Position numbers and translations under genes: made by a program. This document shows positions 1 to 7,297 of a stretch of 64,000 bases of DNA, one piece after another. Source of the DNA: Streptomyces sp. TLI_053 (GTDB lineage Bacteria; Actinomycetota; Actinomycetes; Streptomycetales; Streptomycetaceae); assembly GCF_900105395.1 (NCBI RefSeq), contig NZ_LT629775.1:1-64000 (forward strand), in the 5' to 3' direction. The notes below the pieces were generated by a model. That model saw only the letters and a program-made list of their open reading frames with translations. It ran no database searches and was not told the DNA's origin. Numbering within the stretch: the stretch's first letter is position 1; every line of letters begins with the position of its first letter.

Positions 1-1172
1 CGGCTGCGCCCCCCAGACGCGGTCCAGGGCCGCGGCGAAGACCGGGTCGTGGACGTCCGCGTGGCCGTAGACCTCCTCGACCGTCGCGGCCGATGCCCAG
101 CCCCCGCGTCACGGGCGATGACCGCGTTGCCGCCCGCCGCGTCCAGGACCCCGGTGGCGAAGGAGTGCCGGAAGGCGTGCGGGGCTACCCGCCCCAGCTC
201 CAGACGGTGCCCGGCCCGGCGCAGCATCCCCCGCACGCCGTCGGTGGTCCACGGCTGGCCCCGCGTGGGGCCGTGCAGGCTGACCAGGAGCATCCCGTGG
301 GCGGCCTGCCGCGGGTACTCGGTGGCGATGTAGTCGAAGTAGGTGTGGATCATCGCCGGGCTGGCTCGGCGGACAGCGCCTCCGGAGACCACGCCATCCT
401 GTCGCTGCCAAGGCGTCTTGGTCTTGACCCGGGCCCGGTTCGCGTTGCCCTCACGGTGGCAGATGTGCACGTGCGCGAAGTGGCACTGCCCGCACGCCGC
501 CCCCTCACGCAGGTGCAGGTCCACCAAGTGCAGACCGCACAGCTCCCCGACCCGAAAGCCTCCGTCGGCAAGCCATGTCACCACCATCCGGTCCCGCGCA
601 CACGCCGCCCGGTCCACCAGTTGCTCCCGCGCGCCCTCGGGGAGCATCTTCGAGTGCCTGCGCACCCGCCGCTGGGGGGCGAGCGGGTTCGCCGGCATCT
701 CGGTCAGGACATGCCCGAGCATCGAACGGCGCCGGTCCGCCCGGGTCGGCAACCGAGTCTCGCGCAGTTCCTGCGCCACGGCGCGGTTCACGCCGCAGGT
801 GGCCTGGTGGAGGTAGAAGCCCTTCAGGCACGCCGCCGCGGCCTTCAGCGCACTGTTCTCGTACGGTCGCCGGCCCACCCGCCACGGCAACCCGAACGGA
901 CCCGTGAACTCGGCGCCCACCGCCGCCATGTAGTGCACCAGGTCCCGCAGCACCACCGACTCGACGCTCAGCCCGGTGAACCGCAGCCACCGCAGATGGT
1001 CCACCAGCAGGTAGGTGTACGTGCGGTCCGTCCCCGCCCGGCACGACCGCAGGAACCGGTCCGCTGCCCCCACCACCGCGCAGGACTCGTCCACGACCGT
1101 GTAGTTCACCCGCCCGTCCCCACGCACGACCTCCTGCACCCGAAGGTCCCCCACCACCAACCGGCCATCCAT
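1..1172 (-). CDS. Tyrosine recombinase (phage/plasmid integrase), cut by window edge, apparent frameshift near its end
   Basis: Catalyses site-specific DNA integration or excision. From ATG 1172 the minus-strand frame stays open to base 1. It shows the first catalytic Arg in GFRVGELCGL (around base 555) and the HxxRH box in HAFRHSFAT (around base 179-155). The family continues with a GGWASAA..VEEVYGH segment that carries the nucleophilic Tyr. Here that segment (around bases 65-100) is in another frame, because the C-run at 101-105 is one base short of the expected phase. Either the gene is inactivated or the run is a sequencing error. It suggests an integrative element or plasmid backbone extending to the left. 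The family is certain; the activity is not. Confidence 0.85.
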   Translation of the reverse strand, partial: MDGRLVVGDLRVQEVVRGDGRVNYTVVDESCAVVGAADRFLRSCRAGTDRTYTYLLVDHLRWLRFTGLSVESVVLRDLVHYMAAVGAEFTGPFGLPWRVGRRPYENSALKAAAACLKGFYLHQATCGVNRAVAQELRETRLPTRADRRRSMLGHVLTEMPANPLAPQRRVRRHSKMLPEGAREQLVDRAACARDRMVVTWLADGGFRVGELCGLHLVDLHLREGAACGQCHFAHVHICHREGNANRARVKTKTPWQRQDGVVSGGAVRRASPAMIHTYFDYIATEYPRQAAHGMLLVSLHGPTRGQPWTTDGVRGMLRRAGHRLELGRVAPHAFRHSFATGVLDAAGGNAVIARDAGAGHRPRRSRRSTATRTSTTRSSPRPWTASGGRS

Positions 1173-1344
1173 ACCCGCCACCACCAACCCGGTCCCAGCC
1201 CCCGCTCCGGGGCCGCGCTACACCACCCCACACCCCGACAGCACACCTGCGGACCAAACCCGACGAACATCACATACACCCCAACAACAGTTGGTAAAGT
1301 CCGTGACCCTCACACGCCACGCCACGCCACGACCACTGCCGGCG

Positions 1345-2007
1345 TCAGCGGGGACAGTCGTGATCCTTCGCCCGGTGTCCCATCCACACCACCACGTCAG
1401 CCACCCTCAGCGCACTGACCGTGTCCGGCAGACCGGCGACCTGCCGCAGCTCGAGCAACTGGTGGTGCAGCGCGCCGCCATCCTCGCGCAGCGCGGCGTG
1501 CAGGCCCAGCCAGAAGGACGGCGGACGGCCGACGGCGCAGCGCACAACACGGTCGTAGACCGGCAGCAGCCTCGGACGCTTACGCGCCATGATCTTGCCC
1601 GCGATCACCCAGCCCACATCAGGCTGATCCCGAAGGAGATGCCACGCCCGGTCTGCCGGCGACCCGGGGGCCAGGTCGGGCACCTCAGCCTCGGCCATGT
1701 CCTTGTTCCTCGGTATGGCCTGCAGTAACCAGGACAGCCGTACGCCGAGAGGGCCCTCCAAGATGTCCAGCGCCACGGGCGCGGGCACGGTGACCGACAA
1801 GGTCTGCACCGCGACCAGGTCCTCCGCCGTGATCCGGTCAGCGCACTCGGGCCGGTCTCCCCCGCCACCCAGAAACTCGAACCGGCGCCCCGTGAACGAC
1901 GCAGCACTCGACGCCGGGCCCAGCCCGAAATAGCGACGCAGGTCATCCACGACACGATCGGCATCAAGCAGCGCACAGAGCCGCTGCCCCAACGGCGAAA
2001 CCGACAT
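1345..2007 (-). CDS. DUF6308 family protein
   Basis: Actinobacterial protein of unknown function. I recognise the family by the C-terminal block around VGWVIAGKIMARKRPRLLP followed by VYDRVVRCAVG, and by the YFG motif near the N-terminus. The frame is open upstream to 2112, but similarity to the family as I know it begins around MSVSPLGQRL, so ATG 2007 is preferred; this is not certain. The gene stands alone, 186 bases from the next gene's end, between a recombinase and a MazG-like gene, so it is probably cargo. No catalytic motif is evident. Confidence 0.65.
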   Translation of the reverse strand: MSVSPLGQRLCALLDADRVVDDLRRYFGLGPASSAASFTGRRFEFLGGGGDRPECADRITAEDLVAVQTLSVTVPAPVALDILEGPLGVRLSWLLQAIPRNKDMAEAEVPDLAPGSPADRAWHLLRDQPDVGWVIAGKIMARKRPRLLPVYDRVVRCAVGRPPSFWLGLHAALREDGGALHHQLLELRQVAGLPDTVSALRVADVVVWMGHRAKDHDCPR

Positions 2008-2192
2008 TCCAGTTCCGGCGGGAGAGACCACGAAAGTTTCGTCTTTCTCGGGTGATGAGCGTACGTCAGCAATCACATTCCGGAGTCGCCCTACCAGCCT
2101 TGACGGGCCCACCCTGGTGCCGACGGATCTGCCGAAGCAGGTCGGCGGCGGAGGCGCTGCGGCCGACGACTGCGTTGATTCACGTGGTGGAG

Positions 2193-3062
2193 TCAGGGCT
2201 CGACGGTCAGGGTCTGTCGTTCCATGTCCAGGTGCAGGGTCCCGCCCCGCTGCTCGCGCAGCTGCCGCCAGGCGTCATATCCGGTCATGATCGCCTGTTC
2301 CCAATCTGCGGCGCGCAGGACGCTGACTTCCAGGTGGGAGGTCATGGCGGCGATGGTCTTGAGGAGCTCGTGGTCGACGTGGCGGACCTCTTCGAAGAAG
2401 CCGTGGCGGGCGGCGTAGGAGAAAACGAGGGCGGAGATTCCTTCCTCGATGGCGATGGCGCGTCCGCCGTCTTCGGCTTCGTCGATCTCCGGCTTACTCT
2501 TGCGCTTGCAGCCCAGCAGGAAGCGGGAGACGGGCGACCATCCCAGGACCGCGGCATGCGCCAGGTGGAAGACGTCGTGAAAGCGGTAGTCGTCGTCGAC
2601 GTGGGACGCGTTGGTCAGCGGGTCCCCGCAAGCTGTGCCGTTGCGGCTGAGGAGCGCGACTGTACGTCCATTGCGCTCCTCGAGGGCGAACGTGAGCGTG
2701 GCCTGCCGCGGGAGCCGCTCGGACGCCGGGAAATCGGCGTCGAATACGGTGCGCTCGGTGGGCGGCGTGGGGCGCCAGCGGTCGCTGATCTTGACCAGGT
2801 TAGCGGCGGCGATGTCCTCGAGGTCCAGGTCGAAGCGGTGGGCGAGAGCAGCGACGTACCACAGGACGTCGCCGAGCTCTTCACGCAGTTGCTGCTTGCT
2901 GGAGGTGTGGTCAGGGCCGTCCCGCAGCCGCTTCTTGTAGGCGGTGGCTAGGGAGCCGACCTCGCCGGCGAGGCCGAGCAGCGGCACCAGGACCGGGTCG
3001 GTGCCGGGAGTCGGTTCTTGGAGCGTCTTGATGGCGGCGTGCTGGTAGCGGTTGAAGTCCAC
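2193..3062 (-). CDS. MazG-like nucleotide pyrophosphohydrolase domain protein
   Basis: About 289 residues. Residues 1-105 look like an all-alpha NTP pyrophosphatase of the MazG type: GLAGEVGSL, then the metal-binding EELGD box, then LDLEDIAAANLVKISDRW. MazG enzymes hydrolyse (d)NTPs to NMP and pyrophosphate. The C-terminal 180 residues contain an HDVFHLAHA stretch and are not recognised. The GTG start at 3062 is supported by GGAGGTC just upstream. The gene diverges from the carrier-protein/XRE/ImmA operon. Its position beside a thymidylate-synthase-like gene suggests a role in nucleotide-pool control or base modification, which is inference. Confidence 0.75.
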   Translation of the reverse strand: MDFNRYQHAAIKTLQEPTPGTDPVLVPLLGLAGEVGSLATAYKKRLRDGPDHTSSKQQLREELGDVLWYVAALAHRFDLDLEDIAAANLVKISDRWRPTPPTERTVFDADFPASERLPRQATLTFALEERNGRTVALLSRNGTACGDPLTNASHVDDDYRFHDVFHLAHAAVLGWSPVSRFLLGCKRKSKPEIDEAEDGGRAIAIEEGISALVFSYAARHGFFEEVRHVDHELLKTIAAMTSHLEVSVLRAADWEQAIMTGYDAWRQLREQRGGTLHLDMERQTLTVEP

Positions 3063-3120
3063 GACGACCTCCTGTCGGAAAATCCAGCAGCGCGGTCGAA
3101 ATCTACGACCGCTTGTCGTA

Positions 3121-3160
3121 TGCTATAGCAGCAGTGTCGGAAAAGCCGACGAACGGAGAG
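3121..3160 (+). promoter_or_regulatory. Divergent promoter/operator region upstream of the carrier-protein operon
   Basis: Between the divergent starts at 3062 and 3165 lies a perfect 10-bp palindrome TGCTATAGCA (3121-3130), a small inverted repeat GTCGG-AAAAG-CCGAC, and a GGAGAG ribosome-binding site at 3155-3160. The palindrome overlaps a plausible -10 region. The XRE protein encoded downstream is a natural candidate to bind here, but this is inference. Confidence 0.4.
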
Positions 3161-3164
3161 TCTG

Positions 3165-3446
3165 CTGAACGCGAGCGAGCCGTCCCTTGAGGACATCATC
3201 ACCGTGGTCGTGGAGTTCCTGGCCGAGCTGCAGGATCGGGACCCCGAGGAACTGCGGGCAGAGCTGGAGGGAGCCGGACAGGAACTGCCCGTCGACTCCA
3301 TTCTCATCGTGGAGATCCTCACCCGTATCGAGGAACGCTACGGCATCAGCATCCCTGCGGACGAGGAGGCTGCGCACTCGACCAGGTCAGTGCACACCTT
3401 CGCCGGGACCATCTTGAAGGTAATCAACGAGAGGCGGACGCCATGA
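3165..3446 (+). CDS. Acyl-carrier-protein-like small protein
   Basis: An all-helical small acidic protein with a phosphopantetheine-type site: LPVDSILIVEIL followed by RIEERYGISIP, matching helix II of carrier proteins with Ser as the likely attachment residue. If translation began at GTG 3204, helix I would be lost. The good GGAGAG site ending at 3160 points instead to a rare CTG start at 3165 (LNASEPSLEDIITVVVEFL...). The true start is uncertain. Its last bases overlap the next start (ATGA), so it is translationally coupled to the XRE and ImmA genes. Carrier proteins are unusual in such regulator-protease operons, so it may present an acyl or aminoacyl group to a partner enzyme. Confidence 0.65.
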   Translation: MNASEPSLEDIITVVVEFLAELQDRDPEELRAELEGAGQELPVDSILIVEILTRIEERYGISIPADEEAAHSTRSVHTFAGTILKVINERRTP

Positions 3447-3859
3447 GCCCTCAGACAGAACTGGAGCTGCTCGGGGAGCGACTGCGCAACACCCGCGACT
3501 ACCTGAGTATGTCGCAGCAGTATGTATCCGACATGACCGGGATCCCACGCTCCGCGATCAGCGACATCGAGCGCGGCACCCGGCGCGTGGACAGCCTCGA
3601 ACTGAAGAAGCTGGCGCGGCTGTACACGCGGCCGGTGTCGTACTTCCTCGACAAGGAGGAGGAGGTAGACCTCGGCGAGCACGCGCTGGCCGGGCTGCCG
3701 CGCGCCTTGGTGGGGCTGACCGACGGAGACTGGGAGGAGGTGCTCAGCTTCGCCGAGTTCCTGAAGTTCCGCCGCGCGAGCGAGCAGGAGCAGGCAGCCG
3801 AGCGCGACCAGACCGTCCTTGCATCCGGGCCGGAGCGAGATCAGGAGGGCGGCGAGTGA
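3443..3859 (+). CDS. XRE-family helix-turn-helix regulator
   Basis: 138 residues. An N-terminal HTH_3 domain covers residues 5-70, with RLRNTRDYLSMSQQYVSDMT and then GIPRSAISDIERGTRRVDSLEL forming the helix-turn-helix. An acidic linker and a short C-terminal helix follow. The start overlaps the carrier-protein stop by 4 bases, and the stop overlaps the ImmA-like start (GTGA). XRE-ImmA pairs typically work as a repressor and the metalloprotease that cleaves it, so this is probably the operon's own repressor. Confidence 0.88.
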   Translation: MSPQTELELLGERLRNTRDYLSMSQQYVSDMTGIPRSAISDIERGTRRVDSLELKKLARLYTRPVSYFLDKEEEVDLGEHALAGLPRALVGLTDGDWEEVLSFAEFLKFRRASEQEQAAERDQTVLASGPERDQEGGE

Positions 3860-4728
3860 ACTGGAACGTAGCGCACAAGGTCGCCGCAATGGAGGCCGTC
3901 AAGGCACACCGCGACCTGACGGTGGACCGTACCGGGTACGTGGACGTGTACGGTGCGCTACTGCGTTCCGGTATAGCCGGGATGGCCCGACCGATGCCGC
4001 GGCTTTTCGGGGCGTACTTCGCCCTGAGGGAAGGCGGACCTGGGGTTCTACTGAACGCCGGCTTGGACATCGTCGCCCAGCGGCACACCGCGGCGCACGA
4101 GCTTGGGCACCACCGCGCCGGGCACGGCACGGCACTCGATGAGGAGCTGGACCGGGCTCGCACGTGGGGGGACGGGTCCTGGCCGGACCAGGAGAAAGTC
4201 GCGGAGGCATTCGCCGCGTGGTTCTTGATGCCACTACCAGCGGTGCAGGCCGCGCTGACGCAGATCGGTGTAAGGCGCCCACAGGTCCCCGAGCACGCCT
4301 ACCGGATCGCCCGCCTGCTGGGCACCTCCTACGCCGGGACGGTGCACCACCTGCACCGCCTGCGGCTACTGACGCAGACGCAGAAATCCGAGTGGCTGCG
4401 CCTCAGGCCGGCGACCGTCAAGGCCGGCCTGGCGGGCGGCCTGGCGCCGGGGAAGGCCCACGTCCATCCGATCGACACCGGCACGCACGGCTCCGTGGTG
4501 CGGGCCGACGCCGGGGACCTCGTGGTCCTCAGCACCACCAACGCGGTGTTCACGTCGCTGCCCCACGCGCTGACCGAAGTCTCTCCCGGGACAACTGCAC
4601 AGGTCAGCGAAGCATTCACCGGGACCGCACTGGTGGAGGTGCACGTTCCCGGAGCGATCGGGCCGCTCCGGTTCACCCTGGAGCGCCAAGCCCCTCGTGT
4701 GGGGGTGAACACCCTCTGGCCGGCCTGA
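3856..4728 (+). CDS. ImmA/IrrE-family metallo-endopeptidase
   Basis: 290 residues with the zinc-protease motif HELGH at residues 81-85, preceded by QRHTAA and followed by HRAGHG. The conserved downstream helix EKVAEAFAAWFLMP supplies the third ligand region. Residues 180-290 form an extra beta-rich domain. In the ICEBs1-type paradigm ImmA cleaves the XRE repressor encoded beside it; the direct gene overlap suggests the same pairing here. Start GTG 3856. Confidence 0.88.
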   Translation: MNWNVAHKVAAMEAVKAHRDLTVDRTGYVDVYGALLRSGIAGMARPMPRLFGAYFALREGGPGVLLNAGLDIVAQRHTAAHELGHHRAGHGTALDEELDRARTWGDGSWPDQEKVAEAFAAWFLMPLPAVQAALTQIGVRRPQVPEHAYRIARLLGTSYAGTVHHLHRLRLLTQTQKSEWLRLRPATVKAGLAGGLAPGKAHVHPIDTGTHGSVVRADAGDLVVLSTTNAVFTSLPHALTEVSPGTTAQVSEAFTGTALVEVHVPGAIGPLRFTLERQAPRVGVNTLWPA

Positions 4729-4823
4729 CCGGCAGCCCCTTTCTTGTCCAGCTGTTCCACGCCTGCACTGCCCGCACCGCCGGCCACGACCTCCGGGTCC
4801 CCGCGAACGTCAGGAGCACGCTC

Positions 4824-5690
4824 ATGGCCTTCATCGTCGTCGAGAAGCCGAACACCTCGCTGGCCTGGCAGGACGTCTGCCTGAAGCTGGATACGCCGGG
4901 CAACCGGAGGCATGACGCCCTTCACACCACGGTCCACATCCACAACGCTACGGCCGAAGACCCGCACCTGCGGGCCGAGTTCGACCGGATGCGCCACGAG
5001 CGGGGCTACTCTCCGATCGAGACGGTGGCCAATACCGTGTTCCCGGCCCAGCTCGCAGCCATCTGCCCGACCCCGCAGGAACTGGTGCGCCGATACCGGG
5101 ACATGTACCCGCGGCTACGCCGCCTGGACCGGGCCAACGCGACCGGCACCTACTTCGGCCGCATTGTCGCCTACCCCGGGGAGAGCGGCATGGTGGACCA
5201 GCTGACTGCGCTCATCTACCGTATCCGGAGCCAGGCCGCAGGCAACGGCCCCATGACCGCCGCCTACGAAATGGGTCTCGCCCACCCTGGGGACCCCGAC
5301 GACGGCCCGGACGCGACCGGACGCGCCGAGGATGGCCACAGCCCCGCGGAAACCGCAGAGACAGACGGCTCCCAGATCGGCGCTTGGGCTACCTCCGTCC
5401 AGGTCCCGGGAAAGGACAAGAAGCTGCGCGGTTTCCCCTGTCTGAGCCACTGCTCGTTCCAACTGGACCGCGACCGGGTCCTGCACGCGCTCGCCCACTA
5501 CCGCAGTCACTACATGGTGGAGCGCGCCTACGGCAACTACCTGGGCCTGGGCCGACTGCTGGCCTACCTGGCCCAGCAGTCCGAGGTGCAACCCGGCACC
5601 CTGACCGTCGTCGCCGGCCATGCACAGATCGAGGGCAACCTCCAGGCCCTGCGACCCGTCCTGTCCGGCCAGTCCCGGCTCGCGGCCTGA
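4824..5690 (+). CDS. Thymidylate-synthase-like (dNMP C5-modifying) enzyme
   Basis: 288 residues from ATG 4824. It follows the thymidylate synthase fold in order: GTYFGRIVAYPGESGMVDQL matches the YG..R...G..DQL block. FPCLSHCSFQ carries a Pro-Cys pair (Cys206) in the place of the catalytic PC(H). AYGNYLGLGRLLAYLAQQ matches the GLPFNIASYALL helix, and VVAGHAQIEGNLQAL matches the GD.H.Y.NH block. It is divergent from ThyA, which fits the TS-like hydroxymethylases or methylases acting on dUMP/dCMP in modified-DNA pathways. It ends 26 bases before a convergent 5-hmdU-kinase-like gene, which supports a base-modification role. Residues around 185 are a low-complexity insert. Confidence 0.7.
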   Translation: MAFIVVEKPNTSLAWQDVCLKLDTPGNRRHDALHTTVHIHNATAEDPHLRAEFDRMRHERGYSPIETVANTVFPAQLAAICPTPQELVRRYRDMYPRLRRLDRANATGTYFGRIVAYPGESGMVDQLTALIYRIRSQAAGNGPMTAAYEMGLAHPGDPDDGPDATGRAEDGHSPAETAETDGSQIGAWATSVQVPGKDKKLRGFPCLSHCSFQLDRDRVLHALAHYRSHYMVERAYGNYLGLGRLLAYLAQQSEVQPGTLTVVAGHAQIEGNLQALRPVLSGQSRLAA

Positions 5691-5716
5691 CCAGCGCAAC
5701 CCCGACTTCACATCTG

Positions 5717-6745
5717 TCAGCCAGACTGGTTGATGCCCCACTTCGGCGGGAACCACGCCGTCAAAGGAGCGCTGTCCGCGCGATAGAGCTGCTTGATGCG
5801 ACTGCGGCCACTGATCCCGGCGATGTCCGGATGGACCACCCGTGCGTACTTGTCGACCTCGCAGAACAGGTTCTGGCAGTCGATCAGCTGAAGCGGACGT
5901 CCACGAAGCCCCCCAAAGGAGAGCTCGAGACGGGCGAAGTGCTCGGCTTGCGTGTCCGCCATGTAGCGGATCACCTCGGCCTCGATGCCACTCGCCGCCG
6001 CGCCGAAGCACTTGCGGATCCCGTCCCGCGCCCCTGGGCCGGGCACGACGAAGTCCATCTCAGAGAACGACAGGCCAGCCGCGTAGTTCAGGTCGATCAG
6101 GTACTGGTACGCCAGGAACGGGCCGAGGGCCGGGAAGTCCAGCAGAACCTGGTAGGCCTCACGCATCGACGTGGCCTCCTGCACCCGCTCCGGCGCGCCG
6201 CGGTCCATCATCATCTCGACTAGGCGCAGGTGGTTGCTGTGCTTGCGCTGCTCGCCCAACGACGGTGGCGGCGTGATGTAGGCCGCGGAGTACAGCCGCT
6301 GCCCCGCCGCGAACGCTCCTGACAGCACCCGATCCACGGTCAGGAAGTCGTAACCATGCCAGGTGACCTCCCCCAGGTGCTCCTCCAGGAGCTGCCAGGT
6401 GGTGATCTTGTTGAAAACCTTGAACAGCAGGGTTCGAAAGAACACCTCCTGCCAGTCCTGGTCGCCGCGGTAGGACACCTCCCCGATCAGGTACTGGCTC
6501 ACCCGGTCCGCCGCGCGGAAGCAATTGGTGAACCGGTGCTGCGCCAGCACAGGGTCCGACATCGCAGACGCCGGGACCTCCCCCAGCCGCGCCAAGTACA
6601 CCTGCTGCCGCACCGCCGCGAAGCGCCAGTAGGTATCAAACACCGGCGTCGGCGTCAGCACACGCCCCGCGATCCGGACCCCAGCGGGCGGCTCGTATTC
6701 TTCCGCCGAACGCTCTCCCGGTCGGGCTTGCAGCATCGTCACCAT
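5717..6745 (-). CDS. 5-hmdU DNA kinase helical-domain-like protein (HMUDK_hel / thymine hypermodification family)
   Basis: 342 residues from ATG 6745; ATG 6736 is also possible. The whole protein matches the helical HMUDK-type family as I know it: FDTYWRFAAVRQQVYLARL, FTNCFRAADRVSQYLIGEV, EVFFRTLLFKVFNKITTWQL, YSAAYI, KHSNHLRL, LGPFLAYQYLIDLNY, then FSEMDFVVPGPGARDGIRKC. Phage relatives belong to pathways that phosphorylate or replace the 5-hydroxymethyl group of thymine in DNA. No P-loop kinase domain is fused here. The gene converges on the thymidylate-synthase-like gene and diverges from a small DNA-binding-like protein, so it probably acts on a nucleotide or DNA base made by its neighbour. 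The family is firmer than the reaction. Confidence 0.72.
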   Translation of the reverse strand: MVTMLQARPGERSAEEYEPPAGVRIAGRVLTPTPVFDTYWRFAAVRQQVYLARLGEVPASAMSDPVLAQHRFTNCFRAADRVSQYLIGEVSYRGDQDWQEVFFRTLLFKVFNKITTWQLLEEHLGEVTWHGYDFLTVDRVLSGAFAAGQRLYSAAYITPPPSLGEQRKHSNHLRLVEMMMDRGAPERVQEATSMREAYQVLLDFPALGPFLAYQYLIDLNYAAGLSFSEMDFVVPGPGARDGIRKCFGAAASGIEAEVIRYMADTQAEHFARLELSFGGLRGRPLQLIDCQNLFCEVDKYARVVHPDIAGISGRSRIKQLYRADSAPLTAWFPPKWGINQSG

Positions 6746-6749
6746 CGCA

Positions 6750-6763
6750 TCAATATATATTGA
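6750..6763. promoter_or_regulatory. 14-bp perfect AT palindrome in divergent promoter
   Basis: TCAATATATATTGA is a perfect palindrome lying 4 bases upstream of the HMUDK-like start at 6745 and 30 bases upstream of the start at 6794. Such an AT-only run is striking in 70% GC DNA. It is probably a shared operator or melting region, perhaps bound by the product of the gene at 6794. Confidence 0.55.
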
Positions 6764-6793
6764 ACATAGACTTGCCAGCCAGAGAGGCGCGAG

Positions 6794-7156
6794 ATGGAAC
6801 TGGCATGGCGCGCCCGGCGCCGCAATGCGCTCGTCACCTGGCCCGACGCCGTCGACGAGCGCCTGGACCTGCTGGTGGCAGCAGGACTCGCAGCCGGCGA
6901 GAACGTAAACCGCTCCCAACTGCTCGCAGCCCTCGTGATCAACGCGCGCCTCTCCCCCGACGCTATCGCCGACATCCTGCGGGCCTACCGCACGATGAGC
7001 ACCGACGAGCTTGAGACGGCCAACCACACCGCCGCAGAACATTGGCCGAAAGCCCGGCGTACCGGCCCGCGACGCGGCACGGACCAGACACCGCGGAGCG
7101 CGACCCGAACAGCAGCCCCAAGCGGAAGCCCTGCCACCACCAACGAGCCGTCCTAA
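6794..7156 (+). CDS. Small putative ribbon-helix-helix-type regulator
   Basis: 120 residues. The segment VDERLDLLVAAGLAAGENVNRSQLLAALVI resembles a CopG/Arc-like ribbon-helix-helix core, though the N-terminal strand is not clear. The tail after residue 80 is disordered and rich in Arg, Thr and Pro. It is divergent from the HMUDK-like gene across a palindromic spacer, an arrangement that suits autoregulation. Function is inferred only from shape and position. Confidence 0.55.
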   Translation: MELAWRARRRNALVTWPDAVDERLDLLVAAGLAAGENVNRSQLLAALVINARLSPDAIADILRAYRTMSTDELETANHTAAEHWPKARRTGPRRGTDQTPRSATRTAAPSGSPATTNEPS

Positions 7157-7297
7157 CTAACCGACACGGCTCCAGTTCCACCGGCGAAGACACCGCCCGG
7201 AAGGAACCTCCCTCGTCGCCAAGGCTGGTTCTCACGGGACGCAGGGCGCATCCCGCATCAGCAACCGGAACAGTCACGTCGCGCACATGCATGTCAC

